Below the pieces are notes generated by a model. That model was not told the origin of the DNA. It was given only the letters and a program-made list of their open reading frames with translations, and did no database searches. From contig NZ_CP077092.1 of assembly GCF_014268585.2 (NCBI RefSeq), forward strand, positions 2,542,001 to 2,606,000: DNA of 64,000 nt. The letters run 5' to 3'. The translations under genes were made by a program, and so were the position numbers. This stretch comes from Pseudomonas iranensis (lineage in GTDB: Bacteria > Pseudomonadota > Gammaproteobacteria > Pseudomonadales > Pseudomonadaceae). Shown in pieces: positions 1-9,138 of this stretch. The first letter of the stretch is position 1. Each line of letters begins with the position of its first letter.

Positions 1-339
1 GTCCTGACCATGCCGGGCGATGTAATGGATCACTTCGCCGCCGCCGGTGGAATGGCCGACGTGCACCACGTTGCTCGTACCCAGATGATTGACCACGGCC
101 AGCACATCGTCGGCGTAGTGGTCCATGTCGTGGCCGTCCCAGACCTGGCTGGAGCGCCCGTGCCCGCGTCGATCATGGGCAATCACCCGAAAGCCCTGTG
201 CCAGGAAAAACAGCATCTGCGCGTCCCAGTCATCCGAACTGAGGGGCCAGCCGTGGTGGAAGTGGATCACCGGCGCGTCGCGCGGGCCCCAGTCCTTATA
301 GAAGATATCGACGCCGTCTCGAGTGGTGACAAAGCCCAT
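1..339 (-). CDS. Alpha/beta hydrolase, non-haem chloroperoxidase type (3' part missing)
   Basis: The first 113 codons of a gene that runs off the left edge of the window. The N-terminal part reads like the alpha/beta hydrolases annotated as non-haem chloroperoxidases or arylesterases: a DWG motif near residue 17, an oxyanion-type HHGWPLS near residues 28-34, an HDRRGHGRS strand-turn near 55-63 and the nucleophile elbow GHSTGG with the serine near residue 97. The Asp and His of the triad would lie outside the window. The ATG is preceded by AGGAG about six bases upstream. These enzymes hydrolyse small esters, and some show perhydrolase activity; the substrate cannot be told from sequence. It is transcribed divergently from the molybdenum hydroxylase genes. 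Confidence 0.88.
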   Translation of the reverse strand, partial: MGFVTTRDGVDIFYKDWGPRDAPVIHFHHGWPLSSDDWDAQMLFFLAQGFRVIAHDRRGHGRSSQVWDGHDMDHYADDVLAVVNHLGTSNVVHVGHSTGGGEVIHYIARHGQD

Positions 340-586
340 ATTCGTTACTCCTGACCTGTGATGGACAACCGCGATGTACGCGGACCGTTTGCGCAGAGGT
401 ACGACGACTCACTGCGAGCCGCTATCAACTGTAGGAGCAATGCCGGGGTCTGCATGACCGCTGGTCACAACGTCTGGCTTCAAGCGCAAATTAGGCTTTG
501 CTGAAAGGGATAAGCGCGGGCGTCCGTAGGTTTTTGCGATCACAGCGACGCCCCTTTGCAATACGTGAGTCTGAGGAAATCACCCG

Positions 587-1042
587 ATGCTGACCCTGAA
601 TATCAATGGCAAGGATCAGGAGCTCGATGTCCCCGCCGACATGCCGCTGCTCTGGGTTCTGCGCGATGTCGCGCACCTGACCGGGACCAAGTTCGGTTGC
701 GGCATGGCCCAGTGCGGCGCCTGCACCGTACATGTCGACGGCGCGCCATTACGTTCCTGTATCACTCCGGCCACTGCGGTCGCCCACGGGCAGAAAATCC
801 TCACCATCGAGGGCCTTTCCACCGATGGCTCGCACCCGGTGCAGCAGGCCTGGGCCGAGCTGGACGTGGTGCAGTGCGGTTATTGCCAGTCCGGGCAGAT
901 CATGTCCGCCGCCGCGTTGCTGGCGAAAATCCCCAAACCCACCGACAGCGATATCGATCAGGCGCTCTCCGGCAATATCTGCCGCTGCGGCACCTATCCG
1001 CGCATTCGCGCAGCGGTCAAACGCGCCGCCGAAATCGGCTGA
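587..1042 (+). CDS. (2Fe-2S)-binding subunit of a molybdenum hydroxylase (isoquinoline 1-oxidoreductase alpha-like)
   Basis: A 151-residue small subunit of the xanthine oxidase family, of the IorA type. The first half is a plant-type ferredoxin domain with the cluster ligands in CGMAQCGAC (about residues 38-46) and a further Cys in RSC near residue 57. The second half is the four-helix 2Fe-2S domain with CGYC (about 103-106) and CRCG (about 135-138). It passes electrons from the molybdenum subunit encoded just downstream. A GAGGA ribosome site lies 9 bases before the ATG. The gap to the next gene is 22 bases, so they are very probably co-transcribed. The substrate of the complex is unknown; isoquinoline in the family name is only by descent. 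Confidence 0.93.
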   Translation: MLTLNINGKDQELDVPADMPLLWVLRDVAHLTGTKFGCGMAQCGACTVHVDGAPLRSCITPATAVAHGQKILTIEGLSTDGSHPVQQAWAELDVVQCGYCQSGQIMSAAALLAKIPKPTDSDIDQALSGNICRCGTYPRIRAAVKRAAEIG

Positions 1043-1064
1043 GTCATTCTCTGGGAGAGGAACG

Positions 1065-3227
1065 ATGGACAGTCCCGTATCGCGTCGCGGGTTTCTCAAG
1101 GGCAGCGCACTGTTAAGCGGCGGCTTGATGGTGGCGTTCGTGGTGCCGGGGGCCAATCGCTTTGCCCGGGCGGCAGAAAATCAGAACAAGACCTTCGCGC
1201 CCAACGCGTTCCTGCGCATCGCGGCGGACAACAGCGTCACCGTGCTGCTCGGCCATTCAGAAATGGGCCAGGGCATCTGGACCGGCCTGACCATGCTGAT
1301 CGCCGAAGAACTGGACGCCGACTGGTCGAAAATCCGCGTTGAGCACTCGCCAGCCTCGGCGGCCGATTACGGCTTGCCGGCGTTTGGCGGCATGCAGATC
1401 ACCGGCGGCTCGACGTCGACCTGGATGGAATTCGACCGCTACCGACTGGCCGGGGCGACGGCGCGGCAGATGCTCGTGGAAGCCGCAGCGAAACGCTTCG
1501 ACGTCGCGCCATCGACGATTCGCACGGAGTCCGGCGTGGTCATCGCCGGGGACCAACGCGCGACCTACGGCGAACTGGCCGATGCCGCCGGGCAACTGCC
1601 GGTGCCGGATCCGAAAACCATTACCTTCAAGGAAGCCAAGGACTGGAAAGTCATCGGCAAACCGACCAAGCGCCTCGACACCCCGGAAAAGATCACCGGC
1701 CGCGCCAGGTTCGGCATGGACGTGCAGTTCGAAGGCCTGATGACCGCGATGGTCGCCCGCGCCCCGGTGTTCGGTGCCACGGTGAAATCCTTCGAAGGCG
1801 CCGCAGCGCTGGCGATTCCCGGCGTGCACAAGGTGGTGCAGGTGCCCAGCGGAGTAGCGGTGGTGGCCGAGCATTTCTGGGCGGCGAAGCTGGGCCGTGA
1901 TGCGCTCAAGGTTGACTGGGATCTCGGGGCGCTGGCCGACATGAGCAGTGAAAAACTGCTGGAGAGTTTCCGCAAACTGGCGGCGACGCCGGGCACTTCC
2001 GCCACTCAGGCGGGGGACGCCAAGGCCAATTTTGGCAAAGCCGCGAAGAAAATCGAGGTCGAATACAGCGTGCCGTATCTGGCCCACGCGCCGATGGAAC
2101 CGCTCAATTGCACGGTGAAAATCAGCGCCGGCAAATGCGAGATCTGGACTGGTACGCAATTTCAGACGCTGGACCAAATGGTCGCCAGCAAGATCACCGG
2201 GCTCAAGCCCGAACAGGTCGAGATACACACCGAATTCCTCGGCGGTGGTTTCGGTCGCCGCGCCAATCCGACTTCGGATTTCGTCGCCGAAGCCGTGCAG
2301 GTGGCGAAAGCGGCGGGCCTGCCGGTGAAAACCGTGTGGGCGCGCGAAGATGACATTCGCGGCGGCTACTACCGCTCGATGTACCTGCACAAAGCGCAGG
2401 TCGGGCTGGGCGCCGATGGTTTGCCGATGAGCTGGCAGCATGTGCTGGTGGGGCAGTCGATCATGGCCGGGACGATGCTTGAGGCGACGATGGTCAAGAA
2501 CGGCATTGATGCCACCTCGGTAGAGGGCGTGGCCGACAGTCCGTATATCAAGGATCTGCCTCACCATCAGGTCGACCTGCATTCGCCGCAGACCGGCATC
2601 AATGTGTTGTGGCTGCGTTCGGTCGGCCATACCCACACGGGTTTCGTCATGGAATCGCTGATCGATGAACTGGCGACGGCGGCGGGCAAGGATCCGGTGG
2701 AGTACCGGCGAACGCTGCTCAAGGCGCACCCGCGCCACCTCGGCGTGCTCAATCTGGCGGTGGAGAAGGCCAATTGGGGCGCACCGTTGCCGGACGGGCA
2801 TGCTCTGGGCGTGGCGGTGCACGAGTCATTCGGCAGCTATGTGGCGCAGGTCGCCGAGGTGTCGCAGGACAATTTGGCGATCCGCGTGCATCGGGTGGTC
2901 TGCGCGGTGGACTGCGGCATTGCAGTGAATCCGCAGAGCATCGCCGCGCAGATGGAATCGTGCATCACCTTCGGTCTCGGCATGGCCTTGCACAGCAAAC
3001 TCACCGTCAAGGACGGCGGCGTCGTGCAGTCCAACTATCACGATTATCAGGTGTTGCGGCTCAACGAAATGCCGGTGGTGGAAGTGCATATCGTCGCCAG
3101 CAGCGAGAAACCCGGCGGCATCGGTGAGCCCGGTGTGCCACCGACCGCGCCGGCCGTGGCCAACGCCGTGTTCGCCTTGACCGGGCAACGCCTGCGCGAA
3201 CTGCCACTGCAACTGTCGGGGGTGTGA
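1065..3227 (+). CDS. Molybdopterin-binding subunit of a periplasmic aldehyde/N-heterocycle hydroxylase (IorB-like)
   Basis: A 720-residue large subunit of the xanthine oxidase family. I chose ATG 1065 rather than the longer open frame because it follows GGGAGAGG and gives a Tat signal: SRRGFLKGS near residues 5-13 followed by a hydrophobic stretch, so the folded cofactor-bearing complex should be exported. Family features include LGHSEMGQG near 65-73, a GGGFGRR motif in the middle (near residue 395) and the C-terminal [15 protein letters not shown] segment, where molybdopterin enzymes of this group carry the catalytic glutamate (GEPG). There is no separate FAD subunit gene, as expected for IorAB-type enzymes, which donate electrons to a cytochrome. 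The next gene, one base downstream, encodes such a cytochrome. Confidence 0.93.
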   Translation: MDSPVSRRGFLKGSALLSGGLMVAFVVPGANRFARAAENQNKTFAPNAFLRIAADNSVTVLLGHSEMGQGIWTGLTMLIAEELDADWSKIRVEHSPASAADYGLPAFGGMQITGGSTSTWMEFDRYRLAGATARQMLVEAAAKRFDVAPSTIRTESGVVIAGDQRATYGELADAAGQLPVPDPKTITFKEAKDWKVIGKPTKRLDTPEKITGRARFGMDVQFEGLMTAMVARAPVFGATVKSFEGAAALAIPGVHKVVQVPSGVAVVAEHFWAAKLGRDALKVDWDLGALADMSSEKLLESFRKLAATPGTSATQAGDAKANFGKAAKKIEVEYSVPYLAHAPMEPLNCTVKISAGKCEIWTGTQFQTLDQMVASKITGLKPEQVEIHTEFLGGGFGRRANPTSDFVAEAVQVAKAAGLPVKTVWAREDDIRGGYYRSMYLHKAQVGLGADGLPMSWQHVLVGQSIMAGTMLEATMVKNGIDATSVEGVADSPYIKDLPHHQVDLHSPQTGINVLWLRSVGHTHTGFVMESLIDELATAAGKDPVEYRRTLLKAHPRHLGVLNLAVEKANWGAPLPDGHALGVAVHESFGSYVAQVAEVSQDNLAIRVHRVVCAVDCGIAVNPQSIAAQMESCITFGLGMALHSKLTVKDGGVVQSNYHDYQVLRLNEMPVVEVHIVASSEKPGGIGEPGVPPTAPAVANAVFALTGQRLRELPLQLSGV

Positions 3228-3228
3228 G

Positions 3229-3807
3229 ATGAAACGACATCTTGTGCTGGGCACCGTCGTTTTGCTTGGTCTCGGTAGCTACGCCTCGGACCTGTTTGCC
3301 GAAGATCAGGAAGCTCTGAAAGCCTTTGGCACGGTGCAGAAAGTCTTTCAGAGCCCGCGCTGCCAGAATTGCCACATTCCCGGCGATTCGCCGTTGCAGT
3401 TCGACGCCGGCATCCCCCACGCGATGAATGTGGTGCGCGGCATGGACGGCAAGGGCGCTGCCGGTTTGCCCTGCGCGACCTGCCACGCCGAAAGCAACCC
3501 GCCGGCCAGTTACGGCCCTCATGCGCCCCCGGGTGCGCCGCACTGGAGCCTGCCACCGGCGGCGCACAAAATGGCCTGGATCGGCCTGCCCTCGGACAAG
3601 CTCTGCGCGATGATCAAGGATCGTGCGAGCAACGGCGACCGGGATTTCGCCGCACTGTTAAAACACGTCAGCGAAGACAAACTGGTGCTCTGGGGCTGGA
3701 ATCCCGGGGCAGGGCGCGCACCGGTGCCGGTGCCGCACGATATTTTCGTCGCGCAGTTCAAACTCTGGGCCGATGCCGGCGGGCCGTGTCCGGTGGCGCA
3801 GATGTGA
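3229..3807 (+). CDS. Periplasmic c-type cytochrome-like protein, probable electron acceptor of the hydroxylase
   Basis: A 192-residue protein with a signal peptide (KRH start, hydrophobic core, cleavage after about residue 24) and two haem c attachment motifs: CQNCH near residue 45 and CATCH near residue 83. The ATG begins one base after the stop of the molybdopterin subunit gene, so translation is probably coupled. Its place in the operon suggests it takes electrons from the exported hydroxylase and feeds the respiratory chain; this is inference. The rest of the sequence is rich in Pro and Ala. Related genes are sometimes labelled isoquinoline 1-oxidoreductase subunit only because of this context. 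Confidence 0.85.
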   Translation: MKRHLVLGTVVLLGLGSYASDLFAEDQEALKAFGTVQKVFQSPRCQNCHIPGDSPLQFDAGIPHAMNVVRGMDGKGAAGLPCATCHAESNPPASYGPHAPPGAPHWSLPPAAHKMAWIGLPSDKLCAMIKDRASNGDRDFAALLKHVSEDKLVLWGWNPGAGRAPVPVPHDIFVAQFKLWADAGGPCPVAQM

Positions 3808-3861
3808 TGCCCCGTCGATTAAGCGCTACGCTGAACGCATGACTGTCTACGGAGTGTGCGC

Positions 3862-4824
3862 ATGCTGGTGCCCGGAAAACCTGCCAATGAAGCTGCACGA
3901 ATCGACGCGCTGCATGGCCTCAACCTCGACTCGGCGCCGGAGGAGCGTTTCGATCGTCTGACGCGCCTGGCCAAGCGCTTGTTCAACGTGCCGATCGCCC
4001 TGGTCACGCTGGTCGACACGGATCGCCAGTGGTTCAAATCCTGTGTGGGTCTGGATGTCAGCGAGACATCGCGCGACGTCTCTTTCTGCGGCCATGCGAT
4101 TTTGCAGAACGAGCTGATGCTGGTCCCCGATGCGCTGGAAGATCTGCGCTTTCATGACAACCCGTTGGTCACCGGCGCGCCGAATATTCGCTTTTACGCC
4201 GGTTATCCATTGACGGTGCCGAACGGTAACAAAATGGGCACCCTGTGCCTGATTGATACCAAACCTCGCCATCTCGATGACGAAGAGCGCGCGCTGCTGC
4301 GTGACCTCGCGGAGATGGCCGAGCAAGAGTTGATGGCGGTGCAGATGGCAAGCATGGATGAGTTGACGTTGTTGTCCAATCGTCGCGGGTTCAAGCAATT
4401 GGCCCAGCATGCACTGGACGCCTGCGCACGTTTGAACCGACCGGCGACGCTGTTGTTTTTCGATCTCAACGACTTCAAGCAGATCAACGATCTGTACGGG
4501 CATGCCGAAGGCGACAGCGCGCTGAAGACCTTCGCCGATGTGTTGCGCATTGCCTTTCGCGAAAGCGATGTGGTCGGACGCCTGGGCGGCGATGAGTTCG
4601 TCGCATTGCTGACTGGCTCCAGCCACGTTGAAACCACGCGGATCATGGCTCGGCTCAAGGAAATCCTCGAAGAGCGCAACGCCACGCTGCACCGCGGTTA
4701 CGCGATTCGCTTCAGCGTCGGCCAGATCGAATACGACCCCACGCGCCACGAAACCGTTGATCGGCTGCTGGCCGATGCGGATGGCGCGATGTATGCGCAC
4801 AAACAGGCGTTGAAAGGCTGCTAG
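3862..4824 (+). CDS. GAF-domain diguanylate cyclase
   Basis: A 320-residue cytoplasmic sensor that should make cyclic di-GMP from two GTP. Residues about 20-155 form a GAF domain of the class that often senses small ligands or redox state (TLVDTDRQWFKS and the CGHAI segment are typical). The C-terminal GGDEF domain is intact: GGDEF near residue 242 with an RESD product-inhibition (RxxD) site five residues before it, so feedback by c-di-GMP is expected. No EAL domain is present. ATG 3862 sits 7 bases after GGAG; a GTG two codons upstream is an alternative. It lies 54 bases after the cytochrome gene and could be read through from that operon. REP doublets follow it. Confidence 0.93.
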   Translation: MLVPGKPANEAARIDALHGLNLDSAPEERFDRLTRLAKRLFNVPIALVTLVDTDRQWFKSCVGLDVSETSRDVSFCGHAILQNELMLVPDALEDLRFHDNPLVTGAPNIRFYAGYPLTVPNGNKMGTLCLIDTKPRHLDDEERALLRDLAEMAEQELMAVQMASMDELTLLSNRRGFKQLAQHALDACARLNRPATLLFFDLNDFKQINDLYGHAEGDSALKTFADVLRIAFRESDVVGRLGGDEFVALLTGSSHVETTRIMARLKEILEERNATLHRGYAIRFSVGQIEYDPTRHETVDRLLADADGAMYAHKQALKGC

Positions 4825-4830
4825 CACCGG

Positions 4831-5016
4831 CACCATCGCTGGCGAGCCAGCTCCCACACACTCCCCGTGGCAGCTGGCTCGCGATGGCGGTGGGTAAGGC
4901 AATTTGATGCTGGCTGATCGAATGTCTTCGCGAGCAGGCTCGCTCCCACAGATATGGTGCTGAACTGAAAATCCTCCGCGCCATCGAAACCTGTGGGAAC
5001 GAGCCTGCTCGCAAAG
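4831..5016. repeat. Two REP doublets
   Basis: Two pairs of inverted REP sequences fill the gap between the diguanylate cyclase gene and the large gene at 5052. The first pair (4831-4890) has GGCGAGCCAGCTCCCAC and its complement. The second pair (4926-5016) has CGCGAGCAGGCTCGCTCCCAC and a near complement ending in GCCTGCTCGC. Such doublets are scattered by RAYT transposases in fluorescent pseudomonads and may also end transcription. No other feature is seen in this gap. Confidence 0.85.
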
Positions 5017-5051
5017 GGCGTCAGCCGATTCATCCCCGGATTCGCCAGTGC

Positions 5052-8000
5052 TCAGCGCTTGGGCGGGCTCAGCTTCTGGTAAAACGCCAGCCATTTCTCA
5101 TGACTGGCCGCGGCATCCTCGAGTTCGGGCGCGACCAGTGCCTCTTGCAGGGCTTTCGCTTCGAAGGCGTCGAACAGATGTCGGACAGCGGTGCTGGCGA
5201 TGGCGTTGACCTTGTTTGATGCAAAGGTGTCGGGCACGGCGGTGCGTTCCTGTTGCGCCAGGGGCGCGCCGTGAATGTCCAGACGCGTGATGAACGCCTT
5301 GCATGTGGCATTGGCAGCGGGAACGGTTCCGCGCCGATATGCCTCGGCGTCGAGTGGCAGTGACTTCGCCACTTCCTTCGCGGCAGAGGCTTTGAGTGAG
5401 GCGATGTCGATATCACGCCGCAAGACCACTTCCGATCGGCGGGTGAACACCTCGAACACTCTGGCCGGCGTTCCATGCAGCAGCGCCAGAATGCCAAAGG
5501 GCGCCGCGTCATTGGCCATCTGCTTGTTCGCCGCAGCCGAGACTGGCTGCACGGCGAGCAATTCCAGACTGTGGCCTTCAATATCCTGCCGTTGCGCCAG
5601 TGGCAAACGGCAGAGCGCTTCCTTGATCAAGGCAATATGCGCGTCCTTCATCTGTTTGAGTCGCGCGCCAAGTGCCGCATGGAAAAGGCTTGTCACCTTG
5701 CCGAGCTGGGCAAACGAGGTGCGCAGGGATGCCAGCGGTACTGGTTCGCTGCTCGATTGCCAGCCCTGCATATCGCCTGCCAGCTTGCCGGCCAGATGCA
5801 AGTCACTCAGCGAATAAAGCGCCGCTGGAGTGTCGCCGCTCGATGCAGGAATGGACAGAACCTTGTCTTCGAGATGCGTATTGTCGACAAACACTTTGCG
5901 CAGATCCCCTTGAGCGACGCTGGTCGGCGTTGCAAATTCTCTGAGAAAAGCATGGTAGTAAAACCCCCGCATCAGCCGATTGTGTTTGCGAAAGGCACTG
6001 TCGGCCTTCTTCATCGTAGCGGTGTCGTACAGCGTGACCGGGCATTCGGCATCGCGCTGGACCAAACCTCTGGCAACGGCCCAGTCGACAACGATCGAAG
6101 CACAGGCATCCCCGCGCAGGAATTTGTAGAAATCTGCAGGTGCAGGGCCTTTGGTCAGGCTGGCCAGGTGTTCGAATGACATCAGGCGCGTCACGCCCGG
6201 AAGACGGCTTTCGATATACAGGACCACCTGTTTCAACCTGACCCAGCGCTGGCTGTTCATATAAGAGAGGGACGCAGGAATGTCGCGGATCAGGAATTCC
6301 GGTGCGATGCCGGACAACAGAAGATGGGTTGCCAGTGTCTTGTTCTTGAACGCTGCCAGATTGAACTGATGATCGATGAACCGCCGTACTTCGTCATAGG
6401 TTTCGCCCCAGAAATAGCTGTCTTCCAGACGTTGGCTGATGATCCTGTGCACATCCTCACCGGCGCTTGGTTCCAGGCTGAGAATCAATGCGGCGAGCAG
6501 CAGGCGTTCGCGATTGCTGGCCATGATGTGTCTGTCCTGAGCCGGTGGCGCGAGTTTTTTCACCAACTGGTTGCCCAGCGTCCGGGCGCGTGGTGTGCTC
6601 AGGATGCGGCTGATCAGGTAGTCGGCCTTGGCCTTGAGGGTGGTCAGCGGCAGATCGGTGTCGACCCCTTCGCTCAGATAGTCGATCAACGGTGCTGAGT
6701 CCTTGGGCAGGAACGCCTGGGTGGTGTCGATGACGAGCTGGCGTTGCGCTGCGGTAAAAGCCTGGGTTTGTCTGCCAGGCTGGCCCAACAGATGCCAATG
6801 GTTCATGTGCCCGGGCGGCATGTGCAGATTGACCTTGTTCCACTGCGCGAGCGCGAGGGCCTGCTGGACTGTTTTTGGTAATGGCAACTGGTAGAAACGC
6901 AGCATCTGCCCCAGCGTGACCTGGCCACTGGAGCGCAAGGCCCCGCCCGCCTTGCGCGCCTTGGTTTTGAGCAGATCACGGTAAAGTTTCAGATCAGGAT
7001 GCTTTTCCACTTGCGGCGTCAATGTCACCCAGCCGTGCGCGCTGGCCGTGCCGACATGTCCGGATTCAGTCAACAGCAACGGACTGTCCCTGGGTAGATC
7101 GTGCTGTTGCACGATGGCCTGAAAATCCGCATTTTCCCTGAGCGTCTGCAACCCTCGCTGGCCGGATTCAATCCTCTTCGCCAATGCGGAATCCGGATGG
7201 GGTTCGCTGAACTCCTCATAATCCATGCGGGCTGTGGGTTCCTTGTTCCAGCTCAGGGCTTTGAGGCGCCGAACAATATGCCGATCGTCTTCAAGGTTGG
7301 CGAAGCTTTCCCGATAGCGGCGAATAGGGTCGGCGGTCTGCACGTAGTCACTGACGTAAGGCAGTTCAGGCCAGCTGTTTTTTCGCAGGCGTAGAGAAAG
7401 TGCTTTGGCCGCCGTGGCGTCTTCCGGCAATGGCAATTCGTAGCGGCTGAGCAATTGACCGAGCTTGAAGCGCGGGCCGCCACGGGTGGCGGACACGGAC
7501 GAAGAATCGAGCGTGACCGGCGTGGCGAGAAAGCCGCGCTGCTCGAAGGGATCGCTGACCAGCAATACCTCATCGATTCGGTCGGCGATTGCCTTGAAAT
7601 CCGCCAGCTGCCCGTCGCGCTCCTTGACCACAGCCGAAGTGGTTTGGCCGTTCTCATCGATGGCGGCAAGGCCGGTGGTTTTCAGCTCGGCGACGATGAT
7701 TCTGGCCTGAGCGGTGTTTTGCGGTTCCGGATAACCATAGAACGCCAATACCACTTGGCGTGGAAAGCGATACAGCGGATTGGCCGACTTGCCGCCGATG
7801 TACGGCAAACCCAAGCCGGCAGGATCAATCCGTTGTGAGATCGACAACAGCATCGGCGCCATCTGCCACCAGCCGGAGTCATCTTCCAGAGTGAAAGTGC
7901 GAACGGCACTGGAACCGTTCGAGGGTGTCTGCGCCTGCAGGGTGTCGCCCTTGATCCTCAGGGTGTCCAGATCGATGTAAAAGCGACTCGCCCAGTCGAG

Positions 8001-8174
8001 AAATTCAGGGCGTTCGAGGGCGGTCCAGTAAAGCTCCATCCATTCGCGCAGCAGGCATGGCCGAGGAACTTCAAGCATGCGAGGCGGCTCGGCGGCAGTG
8101 ACCACCGGTACGGCGGTCAATTCCGCGATGAGATTATGGATCAGTGTCTGTTGATGTACCGGTGTGTCGTTCAT
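5052..8174 (-). CDS. Large protein of unknown function (1040 residues) with an internal repeat
   Basis: I do not recognise this family. The start at 8174 is preceded by GGGAGG; the open frame goes on upstream but reads through a poor N-terminus. There is no signal peptide or convincing membrane segment. A motif with L-G-Q-(L/M)-L, a Tyr and then LPLP followed by an Ala/Leu-rich helix occurs twice, near residues 236-262 and 418-445, which points to a duplicated unit. The rest looks helical, with many Leu, Arg and Asp. The gene stands alone between REP doublets and a terminator, and its base composition seems slightly lower in GC than its neighbours. Large single-gene proteins of this sort in Pseudomonas are sometimes toxins or surface effectors, but nothing here proves it. 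Confidence 0.75.
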   Translation of the reverse strand: MNDTPVHQQTLIHNLIAELTAVPVVTAAEPPRMLEVPRPCLLREWMELYWTALERPEFLDWASRFYIDLDTLRIKGDTLQAQTPSNGSSAVRTFTLEDDSGWWQMAPMLLSISQRIDPAGLGLPYIGGKSANPLYRFPRQVVLAFYGYPEPQNTAQARIIVAELKTTGLAAIDENGQTTSAVVKERDGQLADFKAIADRIDEVLLVSDPFEQRGFLATPVTLDSSSVSATRGGPRFKLGQLLSRYELPLPEDATAAKALSLRLRKNSWPELPYVSDYVQTADPIRRYRESFANLEDDRHIVRRLKALSWNKEPTARMDYEEFSEPHPDSALAKRIESGQRGLQTLRENADFQAIVQQHDLPRDSPLLLTESGHVGTASAHGWVTLTPQVEKHPDLKLYRDLLKTKARKAGGALRSSGQVTLGQMLRFYQLPLPKTVQQALALAQWNKVNLHMPPGHMNHWHLLGQPGRQTQAFTAAQRQLVIDTTQAFLPKDSAPLIDYLSEGVDTDLPLTTLKAKADYLISRILSTPRARTLGNQLVKKLAPPAQDRHIMASNRERLLLAALILSLEPSAGEDVHRIISQRLEDSYFWGETYDEVRRFIDHQFNLAAFKNKTLATHLLLSGIAPEFLIRDIPASLSYMNSQRWVRLKQVVLYIESRLPGVTRLMSFEHLASLTKGPAPADFYKFLRGDACASIVVDWAVARGLVQRDAECPVTLYDTATMKKADSAFRKHNRLMRGFYYHAFLREFATPTSVAQGDLRKVFVDNTHLEDKVLSIPASSGDTPAALYSLSDLHLAGKLAGDMQGWQSSSEPVPLASLRTSFAQLGKVTSLFHAALGARLKQMKDAHIALIKEALCRLPLAQRQDIEGHSLELLAVQPVSAAANKQMANDAAPFGILALLHGTPARVFEVFTRRSEVVLRRDIDIASLKASAAKEVAKSLPLDAEAYRRGTVPAANATCKAFITRLDIHGAPLAQQERTAVPDTFASNKVNAIASTAVRHLFDAFEAKALQEALVAPELEDAAASHEKWLAFYQKLSPPKR

Positions 8175-8276
8175 CTGCGCCTCCCTGGCGGCTGATAAGC
8201 ATCGAGCGGCGAGTATCAAAGGCAGGGCAGGGTCGGTGGCGGTACATATGTAGTGCGGCAACCGTTCTGCAGGCAT

Positions 8277-8307
8277 AAAAAAACCCACCGGATTCGGCGG
8301 GTTTTTC
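8277..8307 (-). terminator. Rho-independent terminator of the yej-fabI operon
   Basis: Stem AACCCACCG / CGGCGGGTT with a four-base loop. It is followed on the minus strand by a run of seven T. It sits 18 bases after the fabI stop and also lies just upstream of the 1040-residue gene, insulating the two. The plus strand also has a short T run. Confidence 0.9.
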
Positions 8308-8324
8308 TATTGGCTACAGGAAGA

Positions 8325-9119
8325 TCACTCTTCGATGTTGCCCATCGCGGTGGTGTTGAAGCCGCCGTCGACGTACATGATTTCTCCGCTGATGCCCGAC
8401 GCCAGGTCGGAGCACAGGAAGGCGCCGGCGTTGCCGACTTCTTCGATGGTGACGTTGCGGCGCAGCGGAGTCTGCGCTTCGTTGGCGGCCAGCATCTTGC
8501 GGAAGTTCTTGATGCCGGAAGCAGCCAGGGTGCGGATCGGGCCAGCCGAGACGCAGTTGACGCGGGTGCCGTCCGGACCGAGGGATCCGGCCAGGTAACG
8601 CACGCCGGCTTCCAGCGAAGCCTTGGCCATGCCCATCACGTTGTAGTTCGGCATGGTGCGCTCGGCGCCCAGGTACGACAGGGTCAGCAGGCTGCCGTTG
8701 CGGCCTTTCATCATTTCGCGACCGGCTTTGGCCAGGGCCACGAAGCTGTAGGCGCTGATGTCGTGAGCGATGCGGAAACCTTCACGGGTGGTGGCTTCGG
8801 TGAAGTCGCCGTCCAGTTGGTCGCCCGGGGCGAAGCCGACAGAGTGCACGATGCAGTCCAGGCCGTCCCACTTTTTGCTCAGTTGTTCGAAGACCTTGGC
8901 GATTTCTTCATCGCTGGCCACGTCGCACGGGAAGCACAGCTCAGGGCTCGAACCCCAGCCCTGTGCGAACTCTTCGACGCGACCCTTGAGTTTGTCGTTC
9001 TGATAAGTGAAGGCAAGCTCAGCGCCCTCGCGATGCATGGCGGCAGCGATGCCGGATGCGATGGACAGCTTGCTGGCGACACCGACGATCAGTACGCGCT
9101 TACCGGCGAGAAAACCCAT
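8325..9119 (-). CDS. fabI: Enoyl-[acyl-carrier-protein] reductase (NADH) FabI
   Basis: A 264-residue FabI, which reduces trans-2-enoyl-ACP in the last step of each round of fatty acid elongation. The N-terminal GVASKLSIA is the FabI form of the nucleotide-binding loop. The catalytic pair Tyr and Lys is seen in YNVMGMAK (Y-x6-K spacing, as in FabI). The C-terminus has the YVDGGF segment. ATG 9119 follows GAGGAG. It lies 19 bases after yejF, and the same yej-fabI order is known from other Pseudomonas. FabI is the triclosan target; species with FabV as well can be resistant, but FabV is not in this window. Confidence 0.97.
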   Translation of the reverse strand: MGFLAGKRVLIVGVASKLSIASGIAAAMHREGAELAFTYQNDKLKGRVEEFAQGWGSSPELCFPCDVASDEEIAKVFEQLSKKWDGLDCIVHSVGFAPGDQLDGDFTEATTREGFRIAHDISAYSFVALAKAGREMMKGRNGSLLTLSYLGAERTMPNYNVMGMAKASLEAGVRYLAGSLGPDGTRVNCVSAGPIRTLAASGIKNFRKMLAANEAQTPLRRNVTIEEVGNAGAFLCSDLASGISGEIMYVDGGFNTTAMGNIEE

Positions 9120-9138
9120 GTGTTGCTCCTCTTTCAGG

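Noticed and set aside
1257..2822. 521-codon minus-strand frame opposite the molybdopterin subunit gene
   Set aside because: A shadow frame in GC-rich coding DNA, full of His and Arg, with no recognisable domain.
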